Part shown: in pieces, positions 8,192 to 16,895 of the stretch
How positions within the stretch are numbered: position 1 is the first letter of the stretch
Layout: each line of letters begins with the position of its first letter
Source: Dermabacter indicis
GTDB taxonomy: Bacteria > Actinomycetota > Actinomycetes > Actinomycetales > Dermabacteraceae
Length of the DNA: 64,000 nucleotides
Assembly: GCA_001403775.1 (NCBI GenBank)
Contig: CYUG01000017.1
Coordinates: 279,969 to 343,968 of the forward strand
Direction: 5' to 3'
Translations under genes and position numbers: made by a program
The notes under the pieces: model-generated
Seen by the model: only the letters and a program-made list of their open reading frames with translations
Database searches by the model: none
Told to the model about the DNA's origin: nothing

Positions 8192-9316
8192 TTGGAAGCT
8201 CTCGTCGGTCTTCTCACCGGTGGTGGCGTTTTGATCGTCATCATCATCGTTGTGCTCGCCCTGCTCTTCGGCGGGCTCCGTTCGTCGATTCTCTTCACCG
8301 TGAAAACGCAGGAAAACGTCATCGTTGAGCGCTTCGGCAAGTTCTTACGCGTCGCAAAGCCCGGCCTCAACAGGAAGATCCCCTTCATGGACACGCTTAC
8401 GAAGCCGATCTCGCTGCGTATCCGCCAGCTCGAGGTCAACATCGAATCGAAAACGAAAGACAACGTGTTCGTGACCGTCCCGGTTGCCGTGCAGTACGTG
8501 ATCCGCGAAGAGTCAGTTCAGGACGCCTACTACCGCCTTTCAAACCCCGAGGCGCAGATCCGCAGCTATGTGTTCGACACGGTGCGCTCTGCACTTTCGG
8601 GCCTCGATCTCGATGCGGCCTTCGAATCGAAGGACGACATTGCCCGCAGCGTCGAGGCGACCCTCTCGACCCGCATGCAGGAGTTCGGCTTCCACATCGT
8701 CAACACGCTTGTTCAGGACATCTCTCCCGATCAGCGCGTTCGCGACTCGATGAACTCGATTAACGCCGCGCAGCGCGACCGCGTTGCCGCACAGTCGCTC
8801 GCTGAGGCCGACAAGATCAAGCGTGTCACGCAGGCCGAGGCCGAAGCCGAGTCGAAGCGCCTCCAGGGTGAGGGTGTCGCGGCGCAGCGTCGCGCGATCG
8901 CGATGGGCATCGCCGAGCAGTACGAAATGCTCAAGCAGGTCGGAATCGAGAGTACGGCAGAAGAGCTGCTGCTCATGACCCAGTACTTCGACACGATGCA
9001 GGATGTGGCCCGCAATGGCCGTTCGAACGTGCTGTTCCTCCCGTCGAATCCGTCATCGGTGGGGGCCATGGGCGACGAGATCCGCTCGGCGCTCCTTCAG
9101 GCGCAGGCCGCGAACGACACGATCAACGGGGATTCAACCCCCGTGAACCCCGCCGAGCCCGTTGATGGCGAAGGCAATTCGCGCGAGCACCTTGAACGCC
9201 TCCGTTCGGAGGCCAAGGAACGTGCCCGCCGCGCAAAGGAGGAGGCGCGCCGCAACGCCGAGGGTGCTGCGCAGAGCGCCCGCGAGCGCTTCGGTAACGA
9301 AGAGCCGAATCTCTAA
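8192..9316 (+). CDS. SPFH/Band-7 (stomatin-like) membrane protein
   Basis: A 374-residue protein with an N-terminal transmembrane helix (GGGVLIVIIIVVLALLFGG) and an SPFH domain (residues ~30-200: ENVIVERFGKFLRVAKPGLN, RIRQLEVNIESKTKDNVFVT, ALSGLDLDAAFESKDDIA), then an Ala/Glu-rich coiled coil (AEADKIKRVTQAEAEAESKR) and a charged C-tail. SPFH proteins form membrane-attached oligomeric scaffolds of functional microdomains. The TTG at 8192 is preferred because AAGAAAGGA precedes it and the helix begins immediately; no NfeD partner is adjacent. It ends just before a strong terminator. Confidence 0.87.
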   Translation: MEALVGLLTGGGVLIVIIIVVLALLFGGLRSSILFTVKTQENVIVERFGKFLRVAKPGLNRKIPFMDTLTKPISLRIRQLEVNIESKTKDNVFVTVPVAVQYVIREESVQDAYYRLSNPEAQIRSYVFDTVRSALSGLDLDAAFESKDDIARSVEATLSTRMQEFGFHIVNTLVQDISPDQRVRDSMNSINAAQRDRVAAQSLAEADKIKRVTQAEAEAESKRLQGEGVAAQRRAIAMGIAEQYEMLKQVGIESTAEELLLMTQYFDTMQDVARNGRSNVLFLPSNPSSVGAMGDEIRSALLQAQAANDTINGDSTPVNPAEPVDGEGNSREHLERLRSEAKERARRAKEEARRNAEGAAQSARERFGNEEPNL

Positions 9317-9334
9317 TCTCTTCGCCACTCACCT

Positions 9335-9369
9335 AAAGGCGGGTCCGGATGACTCCGGACCCGCCTTTT
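9335..9369. terminator. Bidirectional terminator between convergent genes
   Basis: AAAGGCGGGTCCGGA (9335-9349), a TGAC loop and the complementary TCCGGACCCGCCTTTT (9354-9369) form a 14-15 bp hairpin with A-run and T-run on either side, between the SPFH gene and the convergent aldo/keto reductase. Confidence 0.9.
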
Positions 9370-9389
9370 CCACGCGCGTGGGCCGCGCC

Positions 9390-10331
9390 TTAGCGTTTCG
9401 GCAGAAGCTCCGTGTCGAGGGCATCCTTCTCGCCGCTTTCGAGCGCCAGGCTCATGGCCTTCGCCGAGTCCGCGATCGAGGCGGGGCGCGACGCTCCGGG
9501 GATGGGGAGCACGTGATCGCCGAGCGACATCTCCCATGCAAGAACGACCTGCTGGGGGCTCACCTTGCGGTTGCGGGAAATCTCGGCGATCGCGGGGAAC
9601 CGCTCACCGACCTTGGCGGCACCGCCACCCGTGCCGCCAAGGGGCGACCAGGGCACGAACGTGATGCCGTGTTCACCGCAGAACTGCAGTTCGTCCCAGC
9701 TCGTGTGGTTAAAGCGCGGCGAAAATTCGTTCTGCACGGCCCCGAGGTTGCCCTCGCCGAGAACCGCGAGCGCGATCTCGATTTCTTCGACGCTCGCGTT
9801 CGAGATACCGATGTTCTTCACATGCCCATCGTCTTTGAGTTCCGCGAGGGTCTCGATGGCCTCGGAGTACAGGCGCGTGCGATCGGGGCGGTGCAGGTAG
9901 TACAGGTCGATCTTTTCGACCCCGAGATTCTTCTTTGAGCGCACGACGGCCGTGCGGAAGTGCCCCACGGAGCTATCGCGACCCCATTTTTCGCCTTCGG
10001 CGCGCGTGATGCCGCCCTTCGTGGCCACGGCGATGTTCGCGCGGTCGAAGTCAGGGTGCGCGGCGCCGTAGGCTTCAAGGGCGTCGGCAACCTGGCGTTC
10101 GTTGTGCCCCACCTTGTTCCACGCGGGCGCGTAGATGTCGGCGGTGTCGATGAAGGTGATGCCCGAATCGAGCGCGGTGGCAACGGTCTCGCGGGCGTTC
10201 TGGGTATCTTCCGCTTTCTCCTCGAACGAAAGCGGCATTGCTCCGAGGCCGAGCGGGGTCACCTGGAGGCGCCCGATCGTGCGCAACCGGTAGGCGTTGG
10301 ACGGGTTCACTGCACTGTTTAATGTCGTCAT
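9390..10331 (-). CDS. Aldo/keto reductase
   Basis: A 313-residue (beta/alpha)8 oxidoreductase of the AKR superfamily. The catalytic tetrad is readable: Asp in FIDTADIYA with Tyr in the same motif, Lys in VATKGG and His in LYYLHRPD. The NADPH-binding motifs GISNASVEEIE and PIPGASRPASI are present near the C-terminus. It reduces aldehydes or ketones with NADPH; substrate not predictable. The start ATG is backed by a conserved-looking N-terminus. It diverges from the sulfur-relay genes over a 215-bp region. Confidence 0.88.
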   Translation of the reverse strand: MTTLNSAVNPSNAYRLRTIGRLQVTPLGLGAMPLSFEEKAEDTQNARETVATALDSGITFIDTADIYAPAWNKVGHNERQVADALEAYGAAHPDFDRANIAVATKGGITRAEGEKWGRDSSVGHFRTAVVRSKKNLGVEKIDLYYLHRPDRTRLYSEAIETLAELKDDGHVKNIGISNASVEEIEIALAVLGEGNLGAVQNEFSPRFNHTSWDELQFCGEHGITFVPWSPLGGTGGGAAKVGERFPAIAEISRNRKVSPQQVVLAWEMSLGDHVLPIPGASRPASIADSAKAMSLALESGEKDALDTELLPKR

Positions 10332-10546
10332 AAACTCAGCCTAGACCTGCCTGTGGGGGACGTTGGTGGAACTCGTGGGGCGCGAGCTGCCCCAGCACAT
10401 GCACAATGATGGCGGGGTCGCGCCATCACTTTTCGCATACACGATCTCGTGGGAAAAGGGTCCTGACCGGGACTGATATGGTGGTAACGGCGGTGTGCGC
10501 TTCACCACACGGCCTCAAGGATGACCCACCGGTGAAAGGCACACGC
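10332..10546. promoter_or_regulatory. Divergent intergenic region ahead of the sulfur-relay operon
   Basis: This 215-bp stretch separates the reductase and the TusA-like gene and must contain both promoters. I see a small hairpin, GTGTG (10494-10498) with CACAC, close to the TusA-like gene, but no convincing -35/-10 pair or known riboswitch. Confidence 0.35.
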
Positions 10547-10786
10547 ATGAGTAAAACTGCCGATCTCGCAGTCGCCGATAGCTGGGACGCCGGAGCCTTA
10601 GGCTGCGGCGAACTCGTCATGCAGCTGCGCTCGCGAATGCTCGCCCTCGAACCGGGAGAAGTTCTTGAACTGATCGCCACCGATGATGGTGCGGTTATCG
10701 ATATCCCCGCCTGGTGCAGCCTCACCGGGCACGCCCTCGCCGCGGCTGAGCCGCCGCGATTCCTCATCCAACGAAAGGATTCCTGA
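10547..10786 (+). CDS. TusA/SirA-like sulfur-carrier protein with altered active-site motif
   Basis: A 79-residue protein of the TusA fold: strand, helix (GELVMQLRSRMLAL), strand (EVLELIATDDGAVIDIPAW) and the family end WCSLTGHAL. Canonical TusA has CPxP at the start of helix 1, its Cys carrying a persulfide; here the Cys is kept (Cys20) but the motif reads CGEL. A second Cys (Cys57) in WCSLTGH is in the common position. Weak ribosome site (GAAAGG). First gene of a three-gene run (1-bp and 22-bp gaps) with a DsrE-like protein and a TusA::MetE-like fusion, which suggests persulfide transfer to a specialised enzyme. Confidence 0.8.
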   Translation: MSKTADLAVADSWDAGALGCGELVMQLRSRMLALEPGEVLELIATDDGAVIDIPAWCSLTGHALAAAEPPRFLIQRKDS

Positions 10787-10787
10787 C

Positions 10788-11147
10788 ATGTCCAAGATCT
10801 GTGTAAGCATCACCCACGCAAAAGACAATGTTGACAAGGCCACCGTGGCTTTCGTGATCGCTAACGCCTCGATCGCCTCCGACCAAGAAACCGTGGTGTT
10901 CCTTTCCTCCGAGGGTGCACGGCTCGCTGAAGAGGGCTATGCCGACGATATGCACGAAGAGGGCTTCGCTTCGCTGAAGGAGCTCATCACCAACTACGCC
11001 GAAGCAGGCGGCACCATTTGGGTATGCTCCCCCTGCTACAAGAAGCGCGGCCTCGATGAAGAAAAGCTCATCAAGGGCGCCACGATTGTGGGCGGCGCCA
11101 AGCTCGTGGAGTACATGTCGCAGGGCGCAAGCTGCGTGAGCTACTGA
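10788..11147 (+). CDS. DsrE/DsrF-like sulfur-relay protein
   Basis: A 119-residue Rossmann-like DsrE-family protein: first strand ICVSITHAKDNVDKATVAFVIANA, ETVVFLSSEGARLA, and an exposed CSPC pair (Cys80, Cys83) in IWVCSPCYKKRG, the usual place of the sulfur-binding Cys; a further Cys lies near the end in GASCVSY. DsrE proteins accept and pass persulfide sulfur, usually together with TusA and rhodanese-type donors. The start lies 1 bp after the TusA-like stop and the AAAGGA site is inside that gene, so the two are translated together. Confidence 0.85.
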   Translation: MSKICVSITHAKDNVDKATVAFVIANASIASDQETVVFLSSEGARLAEEGYADDMHEEGFASLKELITNYAEAGGTIWVCSPCYKKRGLDEEKLIKGATIVGGAKLVEYMSQGASCVSY

Positions 11148-11169
11148 TTAGTTCTTCCTCGATACCGCC

Positions 11170-12786
11170 ATGACACACAATCACGAGTTCACCCCGGTCA
11201 CCTTCAAAGACGGTCTGCAAGGCCACACCAGTTTCGACGGTGGAGATCTGGATTGCGGAAACGGGCTCCTGCTCTTGATCCGCAAACACCTTGACCCTCT
11301 CAATCCCGGTAAGTTCCTTGAGATCGCCTCCGTGGATTCCACGGTCGCGGTTGATTTGCCGTCGTGGTGCAGCATGACTGGAAACGACTTGGTCGATACC
11401 GTCACCACGACCGTGCATTTCCAGGGTCGTGAACTCAAGCAATGGCGGTTTTTGGTGTGCAAAGGCGCCTACGAGGGCGCGTCACGTGCACCCGTCGAGG
11501 AACCCGCACTCAATGGTGCCGCGCCCGCAGCGGGCAAAGGAAAGAAGCCTCGTAAACGTCCCCAGATGGCGATTACGCAGGAAGTGGTCACGCCCTATAT
11601 TCCCGACCGCCTTCCCAAGCCTGCTGCGGCGCGAACCCTCGAACCGCTCGCCGTGCACACCATGGGCAGTTGGCCCCGGCCCGCATGGCTCATTCGCGCG
11701 CTCCATGAACACCTCGAAGGCCGCCTCCCCGAAGCAGAGTTCAATGGCACTGCCGATGACGCCGTGCAGCTCGTCATGGCGGCCCAGGAGCGCGCCGATG
11801 TCGACGTGGTCACCGACGGTGAGATGCGCCGTGACAACTACTCGAGCTTCGTGGGCGGACTGCTGCAAAACTGCCAGCTCATCCCCATCACCGACCTGCT
11901 GCCGTACGTTGATGATCCGGTGCAATTCGAACGGGAATTGCGCGCTCTCGACGTTCCTGCTGGGGAAGTGCGTCACCCTGCGGTGTTTGGTCCGCTCGGG
12001 CGCGATAAGCCCATCGCCGTGCACGAGGCGCAGTACCTGAAGACCATCACCGATCGTGCCATCAAGGTGGATCTCCCGGGCCCGTACCTGCTCACACGCA
12101 CCATGTGGATGGAATGCGTATCCGATCGCGCCTACCCCGATCGGGAGACCCTCGCGACCGACATCGTACGAATCCTTCGTGAGGAAATCGCGGAGTTGCT
12201 TGCCGCCGGTGTTGCCCTCGTGGAGCTCGATGAGCCGGTGCTGAGTGAAGTGGTGTACGGACACGAGGGCGGCGGCGGGCGCACCTTCATGTGCGGGGCA
12301 CTCGGTGAGCGTAAAGCCGTGCAACCCGAGCTGGAATTCGCCACGGATCTGATTACGCAGGTCGCCGAAGGATTCCCCGCCGAGCGTCTCGGTATTCACG
12401 TGTGCCGCGGAAATTGGACGCCCGACGAATCCAAGGCTCTTTCGGGCGACTACGCGCCGCTACTCCCGCTGCTATCGTCAGTGCCGATCACCAACGTGAT
12501 CCTCGAGACCTGCACCCCGCGTGCCGGTGACTGGGAGCATCTGGCCGGTCTGCGTGAGGACCAGCGCCTCGGAATCGGCATCTTCAATCAGAAGGCACCA
12601 CACGAGGAAACCTTCGATGCTGTTCTCGAGCGCGGTCGCACCGCGGTGAACATGTTCGGGAAGGATCGACTTTTGCTCAACACTGACTGCGGCTTCGCGA
12701 CCTTCGCCGATAACCCCATTCTTGCCGGCAAAGAGGCAGAGGCGACGATGGCGATGCTCGCGAAAGTTCGCGACGCTTTGCGCTAG
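11170..12786 (+). CDS. Fusion of a TusA-like domain to a cobalamin-independent methionine-synthase-like domain
   Basis: A 538-residue two-domain protein. Residues 1-100 repeat the TusA fold of the gene two upstream, again with CG (Cys29, LDCGNG) in place of CPxP and with WCSMTGN (Cys67). After a basic, Ala/Pro-rich linker (105-155) follows a MetE C-terminal-type barrel (157-538). Zinc/thiol ligand positions appear kept: His410 and Cys412 in GIHVCRGNW, Glu446 in VILETC and Cys507 in NTDCGFA; the barrel start VHTMGSWPR and VVTDGEMRRDNY match the MesD/MetE core group. The N-terminal MetE folate-binding half is absent. I infer methyl transfer to or from a thiol or persulfide delivered by the fused carrier; this is not established. 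Confidence 0.88.
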   Translation: MTHNHEFTPVTFKDGLQGHTSFDGGDLDCGNGLLLLIRKHLDPLNPGKFLEIASVDSTVAVDLPSWCSMTGNDLVDTVTTTVHFQGRELKQWRFLVCKGAYEGASRAPVEEPALNGAAPAAGKGKKPRKRPQMAITQEVVTPYIPDRLPKPAAARTLEPLAVHTMGSWPRPAWLIRALHEHLEGRLPEAEFNGTADDAVQLVMAAQERADVDVVTDGEMRRDNYSSFVGGLLQNCQLIPITDLLPYVDDPVQFERELRALDVPAGEVRHPAVFGPLGRDKPIAVHEAQYLKTITDRAIKVDLPGPYLLTRTMWMECVSDRAYPDRETLATDIVRILREEIAELLAAGVALVELDEPVLSEVVYGHEGGGGRTFMCGALGERKAVQPELEFATDLITQVAEGFPAERLGIHVCRGNWTPDESKALSGDYAPLLPLLSSVPITNVILETCTPRAGDWEHLAGLREDQRLGIGIFNQKAPHEETFDAVLERGRTAVNMFGKDRLLLNTDCGFATFADNPILAGKEAEATMAMLAKVRDALR

Positions 12787-12810
12787 TGCATGATGATGAC
12801 GAACGAGACC

Positions 12811-12854
12811 GGCCGACTCCACGAGAAGTTCTCACCCTGATCGTAGAGTCGGCC
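12811..12854. terminator. Inverted repeat between convergent genes
   Basis: GGCCGACTC (12811-12819) pairs with GAGTCGGCC (12846-12854), enclosing a nested GAGAAGTTCTC palindrome. It lies between the TusA::MetE-like gene and the convergent C-S lyase gene and probably stops transcription from both sides, though no T-run is present. Confidence 0.55.
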
Positions 12855-12865
12855 GACCTATGCCG

Positions 12866-14050
12866 CTAACGCCCATGCACCTCGGCGAGGCGCGCCAGGG
12901 CCTCTTCGAGGACCCGCGTGGGCGTGCCGAGATTGAGGCGCTCGAAACCGGGCGCGCCAAAATTTCGTCCGTGCTCGAAGAAGACGTGCGCCTCCTCATC
13001 GTGCAAGCGCGTCAGCTCATGTTCTTCGATCCCGAGTGGGCGGAAGTCGATCCACTGGAGGTAGGTTCCTTCGAGCGGCGAGATCGCCACTTCCGGGAAG
13101 TGCTCGGCAAAGAAGTCCCTGCTCACGTGATCATTGCGGACGATGAGTGCGAGGAGCTCGTCGAGCCAGCCGCGTGCTTCCCCATAGGCGAGCTCAACGG
13201 CCGGGTATCCGAGGCAGTTCACGAAGTGGAAGCCCCATGCCTCGAGTTCACGCTCGTACGCGGCGCGAAGCTCCGCGTTTTCGGTGATCGCCCAGCTCGT
13301 TTGCATGCCTGCGAGATTGAAGCTCTTCGACGCCGAAGAGAGCGTGATGGTGCGGGAAGTCGCATCCTCGCTGATTGCTGCAAACGGAATGTGTTCGAAA
13401 CCCTCGTGCACGATGTCGGCGTGGATTTCGTCGGCAATAACCGTCACGTCGTTTGCGCGTGCGATGTGCGCGATCTCCTCGAGCTCGGTGTAGGTCCACA
13501 CGCGGCCCGTGGGGTTGTGCGGCGAACACAGCATGAGCACCGAGACGTCGTCCCCTTCGAGCGCGTCGGCGAGCGCAGCGAAATCCAGGCGATAGCGCCC
13601 ACCTTCGCCGTCGAGAGGAACCCGCACCACGCGGCGGCCCGTCTTTTCGATGGAATCGATCATCGGCGGGTAGGCGGGCGTCAAGAGTGCAACCCCGTCG
13701 CCTTGCTTGCTCGCGGCGCGCACGGCGGTGAACATCCCCGTGACGACCCCCGGCATGAGCGAAATCCAGCTCGTATCAATCGCCCAGCGATGGCGCACCG
13801 CTTGCCACATTTGGATCGCTGAAAAGAAGGCAGGCGTCGGACCCGTATACCCCAAAACAGCACCCTCAAGATGCTTCTGAAGACCGCGCGTGATCTCCGG
13901 GGCGGGCGGGAAATCGAGATCCGCGGTCGAGAACGGCGCAACCCCTTTGGGCACGTCCCCTCCCCGCTCACGCATGAGCTCCCACTTCGCGGAGCCCGTG
14001 TCGGTGCGGTCCACAAGAGTGTCGAAATCGTATTCGGGCGTGGGATTCAA
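12866..14050 (-). CDS. MalY/PatB-type PLP-dependent C-S lyase (cystathionine beta-lyase)
   Basis: A 394-residue fold-type I PLP enzyme of the MalY/PatB group. Motifs: WELMRERGGDVPKGVAPFSTADLDF at the N-terminus, the substrate/cofactor region CSPHNPTGRVW, VIADEIHADIVH and the PLP lysine in SSASKSFNLAGMQ, with an Arg near the end in FERLNLGTPTRVLEEA. It cleaves cystathionine or cysteine conjugates to a thiol, pyruvate and ammonia. The start is TTG at 14050 with AGAGGTAAGAG upstream; no better start exists. Its position opposite the sulfur-relay genes suggests a shared role in methionine or thiol metabolism. Confidence 0.9.
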   Translation of the reverse strand: MNPTPEYDFDTLVDRTDTGSAKWELMRERGGDVPKGVAPFSTADLDFPPAPEITRGLQKHLEGAVLGYTGPTPAFFSAIQMWQAVRHRWAIDTSWISLMPGVVTGMFTAVRAASKQGDGVALLTPAYPPMIDSIEKTGRRVVRVPLDGEGGRYRLDFAALADALEGDDVSVLMLCSPHNPTGRVWTYTELEEIAHIARANDVTVIADEIHADIVHEGFEHIPFAAISEDATSRTITLSSASKSFNLAGMQTSWAITENAELRAAYERELEAWGFHFVNCLGYPAVELAYGEARGWLDELLALIVRNDHVSRDFFAEHFPEVAISPLEGTYLQWIDFRPLGIEEHELTRLHDEEAHVFFEHGRNFGAPGFERLNLGTPTRVLEEALARLAEVHGR

Positions 14051-14141
14051 GGCTCTTACCTCTCATGTAGTCGTCGTTGAACCGGTAGCGCCCTCCATCG
14101 TACGGCGCTCACTATCGGCTCGTGGTCTTACCATTGTTCCC

Positions 14142-15176
14142 ATGCGTGAAGCCCCTCTGATCTCGTTCGTTGTGCCGTGCTACAACTCAGCGGAGTACAT
14201 GCGAAGGGGGATCGACTCAATCCTCCTCGACGGCAACGAGGTGCGCGAGCGTATCGAGATCATTCTCGTGAACGACGGTTCGACGGACGACACGGAGCAG
14301 ATCGCCCGCGAGTACGAAGAACGGCACCGGGAGATCGTGCGCGTCGTGAGCCAGGAAAACGGCGGGCACGGCGCGGCGGTCATGGCAGGTGTGAGCGCAG
14401 CAGTGGGCACCTACCTCAAGGTTCTCGATTCTGACGATCGCCTCGACGCCCACGCCCTCACGGCGCTGCTCGACACCGTCGCATCTTTCCCCCCGGATAA
14501 CCGCCCCGACGTCGTGCTCACCGACTACGTGTACGACAACCACGCGCTCAAGAAGAACCGCCGTATCGGCTACCGACGCACCGTTCCCGCGCGCCGAACG
14601 GTCACGTGGGATCAGGTCTCCCGGCCCCGCATGGGCAGTTACTTCCTCATGCACGCGATCCTCTACAAGCGCAGCGTGCTCCTCGAATCGGGCCTCGAGC
14701 TACCCCGCCACACGTTTTACGTCGACAACCTCTACGCATCGATCCCGCTTCGGCACACGCACACGCTCTACTATCTGCCTGTGCCGCTCTACTACTACTT
14801 CATTGGTCGCGAGGATCAGAGCGTCAACGAGAAGATCATGATTTCTCGGCTTGACCAGCAGCTTCGCGTCAATAGGATCATGATTGATGAGTTGCGCGTG
14901 GAGAACATCGCCTCGCGTTCGCTCCGCCGCTACCTGCTTCACTACCTCACGATCATCACGAGCGTGTCACTCACGTTCGCCGTGCTTGCGAAAACTCCCG
15001 AGGCAAAAGCTCAGGGCCGCGAGCTTCTCGCCTACCTCAAGGCGCACAACTATCCCGCGTATCGGGCTTATCGACGCACCCCCATGAGCATCGGGCTCAG
15101 CGCACGCGGGCCGGGTGCGCACCGGTTTATTCGCACCACCTACGGGGTAATCCGCAAGCGGTTTGGGTTCAATTAG
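14142..15176 (+). CDS. Family 2 glycosyltransferase
   Basis: A 344-residue GT-A fold enzyme. The nucleotide-sugar domain is complete in residues 1-120: ISFVVPCYNSAEYMRRGIDS, ILVNDGSTDDTEQIA, SQENGGHGAAVMAG and the metal-binding DxD-like LKVLDSDDRLD. The C-terminal half is basic and aromatic, without clear membrane helices. It transfers a sugar from a nucleotide donor to a cell-surface glycan; acceptor unknown. It stands alone between the C-S lyase (divergent) and the AzlCD genes (convergent). Its stop codon overlaps the first base of a GGTCCGACG repeat. Confidence 0.87.
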   Translation: MREAPLISFVVPCYNSAEYMRRGIDSILLDGNEVRERIEIILVNDGSTDDTEQIAREYEERHREIVRVVSQENGGHGAAVMAGVSAAVGTYLKVLDSDDRLDAHALTALLDTVASFPPDNRPDVVLTDYVYDNHALKKNRRIGYRRTVPARRTVTWDQVSRPRMGSYFLMHAILYKRSVLLESGLELPRHTFYVDNLYASIPLRHTHTLYYLPVPLYYYFIGREDQSVNEKIMISRLDQQLRVNRIMIDELRVENIASRSLRRYLLHYLTIITSVSLTFAVLAKTPEAKAQGRELLAYLKAHNYPAYRAYRRTPMSIGLSARGPGAHRFIRTTYGVIRKRFGFN

Positions 15177-15204
15177 GTCCGACGCTTGCCGAGCTGCCGT
15201 CGGA
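15176..15204 (+). terminator. Hairpin from an inverted pair of the GGTCCGACG repeat
   Basis: GGTCCGACG (15176-15184) starts at the last base of the glycosyltransferase stop codon, and CGTCGGA (15198-15204) follows in inverted orientation, giving a 7-bp stem with a short AT-rich stretch after it. It is the second inverted pair of this repeat at a gene end in the window. Confidence 0.55.
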
Positions 15205-15322
15205 ACTTTATCCACGCGCCGAACCAGGCGAGCGGGTTGGGGCCCGCTCCCACTTCCGTTGAGCTTGACCAGGCTGCTACTTCCGCTGTGCGCGACCAGG
15301 CCTCTGCGCCGAGCGCTTTCCT

Positions 15323-15658
15323 TTAGAAGAAGTTCACGAGGAGCACGAAGGCGAGGGTACCCGCGGCGACACTCACGAGGGTTCGGCGCCCAAAGAGAAG
15401 ATGCACAGCGATCGTGACGGCCGAGGCAATGAGCAAATGAATGACGCTGCCGGGTTCCTCAGCGAGGGTGCTTTTGAAGGTCGCGAGCGCGAGAATGACG
15501 AGGATGCCCGCGGGCATCCACACGGCCATGACGCGCACGAACTGGGATTTGCGCAGCGGTTCGAGGATCGCGAACGGGAGCGCGCGCAGCGTAAAGGTGA
15601 CGGCGAAGGCAATGAGGAGAACCGAGGCAAGGTACCAGAAGGGGATGTCAAGCTGCAT
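15323..15658 (-). CDS. azlD: AzlD-like subunit of a branched-chain amino acid exporter
   Basis: A 111-residue protein with four predicted helices, the size and pattern of AzlD/BrnE: PFWYLASVLLIAFAVTFTLR, LPFAILEPLRKSQFVRVMAV (family motif RALPF), the MPAGILVILALATF helix and a C-terminal TLVSVAAGTLAFVLLVNFF. With AzlC it exports branched-chain amino acids across the membrane. The ATG at 15658 overlaps the end of azlC by 11 bp, so the two are translationally coupled. Confidence 0.88.
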   Translation of the reverse strand: MQLDIPFWYLASVLLIAFAVTFTLRALPFAILEPLRKSQFVRVMAVWMPAGILVILALATFKSTLAEEPGSVIHLLIASAVTIAVHLLFGRRTLVSVAAGTLAFVLLVNFF

Positions 15659-16403
15659 CGTCGCCCTCCATTTCCGCCGGTAGCGGCCTCGTAAGGCGCA
15701 CGGCGATCGTGTACCGCGCGGCGAGCGTTGCAACGAAGCCGATCATCGCGGCAAAGATCGGCTGCCCGGGCATGAGGAGCAGGGCGAGACCGAAGGCCGC
15801 GGCGCCGAGAACTAGCGACGGAAGTTCTTGCTTCGTGCGGCACGCATCGAGAGTCAGGGTGATGAAAAGCGCGCACAGGGCGAAGCTCAAACCGCGGATC
15901 TGGAAGGGAATGAAACTCGAGAGGAGCACGCCCATGAGGCCGCCTCCCACCCAGCAGATCTGGAGTACGGCGCCCGCGGAGATGACGCGTGGCTGCGTCC
16001 ACCCCTTCGGGTGCGCGACCGTCACCGCGAAGATCTCGTCGGTAAGCGAGTACATCGCGTAGAACTTCAAAAACGGGTTCTTCACGACCTTGAGCGGGAA
16101 GTTGAACGCGTAAAACACGTGGCGGAAGTTCACGAAGAACGATGCCGCAGCGATCGTCACGAGCGGCGTGAGCGATGTGATGAGTGTGATGAGCAAAAGC
16201 TCGAGCGAGCCCGCGTACGCGAAGAATGAGAGGGCGGGTGCCATCCACCACGGAAGTCCGGACTGCACAACAAGAAGGCCAAAAGCGATGCCAATCGGGA
16301 TCATGCCGAGGCCCGCGGGGAGAATCAAGAGCGCCCCCTGCGTGATTTCATGGCGCACCGAATAGGGATGCTCATGTGCGCTAGGCTGCGCCGCAACGCT
16401 CAT
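15648..16403 (-). CDS. azlC: AzlC-like large subunit of a branched-chain amino acid exporter
   Basis: A ~251-residue protein with about seven helices; typical AzlC features are ALLILPAGLGMIPIGIAFGLLV, FFAYAGSLELLLI, ASFFVNFRHVFYAFNF and SLTDEIFAVTV. It works with AzlD as a proton-driven exporter of leucine, isoleucine, valine and perhaps methionine. The ATG at 16403 is preferred because GAGAGGGAAG lies 6-7 nt before it; a GTG at 16424 would add seven residues. It is first of the two-gene operon and marks the left border of the island. Confidence 0.88.
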   Translation of the reverse strand: MSVAAQPSAHEHPYSVRHEITQGALLILPAGLGMIPIGIAFGLLVVQSGLPWWMAPALSFFAYAGSLELLLITLITSLTPLVTIAAASFFVNFRHVFYAFNFPLKVVKNPFLKFYAMYSLTDEIFAVTVAHPKGWTQPRVISAGAVLQICWVGGGLMGVLLSSFIPFQIRGLSFALCALFITLTLDACRTKQELPSLVLGAAAFGLALLLMPGQPIFAAMIGFVATLAARYTIAVRLTRPLPAEMEGDDAA

Positions 16404-16546
16404 GCGTGCTTCCCTCTCACTCACATCCGTTCCACATCCCGCGGCGAGCGGGCGCCTTTAATCTTCGCACGGACGTCGGGCGAAATTTAGCCACACAACC
16501 CCCTGACCTGTGTATACATTGCAGTGAGGGTGAAGTCGTTGAACCT

Positions 16547-16864
16547 TTACGAGGATAAAGGGTCGCATACGGTGAGGCCCAAATCCTGGGCAACAGCGAG
16601 CATTTGACTGTCGTGGCTCACTACGGTGACCGCACTGCCCAACTGGAGGGCAGTCGCAAGATGAATGGCATCAAGCGAACGAACGTTCTGCGGTAACGCC
16701 TCAGCGATCGAGAGCACTGCGTCAGTAATCGGCGCGACGTCGACATAACGGAGAAGCAATTCTCGCTCCTGTACCGGCCGTCCCTGACGCCGCAGCACCC
16801 GGGTTAACTGGTGTAGGTGACGCCCATAAGCCTCACAATCTCTAAACTCGTGAACGGAAGTGTC
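16547..16864 (-). pseudogene. 3' remnant of a VapC-type PIN-domain toxin gene
   Basis: The frame is open from a TGA at 16865-16867 down to the stop at 16547. From about 16798 it reads as the C-terminal two thirds of a PIN-domain RNase: RRQGRPVQERELLLRYVDV, then VRSLDAIHLATALQLG and the last conserved acidic strand VVSHDSQMLAVAQDLGLTV. The N-terminal part with the first catalytic Asp is missing. A matching vapB 5' remnant lies on the same strand at 28569-28704, so an intact vapBC operon was probably interrupted by the intervening island. Confidence 0.75.
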
Positions 16865-16895
16865 TCACGGGCGAAAGTTTAGCGTTTTGAGACAC
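16860..16895. repeat. 8-bp inverted repeat GTGTCTCA/TGAGACAC
   Basis: GTGTCTCA (16860-16867) and TGAGACAC (16888-16895) flank 20 bp exactly where vapC homology stops. TGT...ACA-type ends occur in several IS families, so this may be a scar of an element end. Confidence 0.45.
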
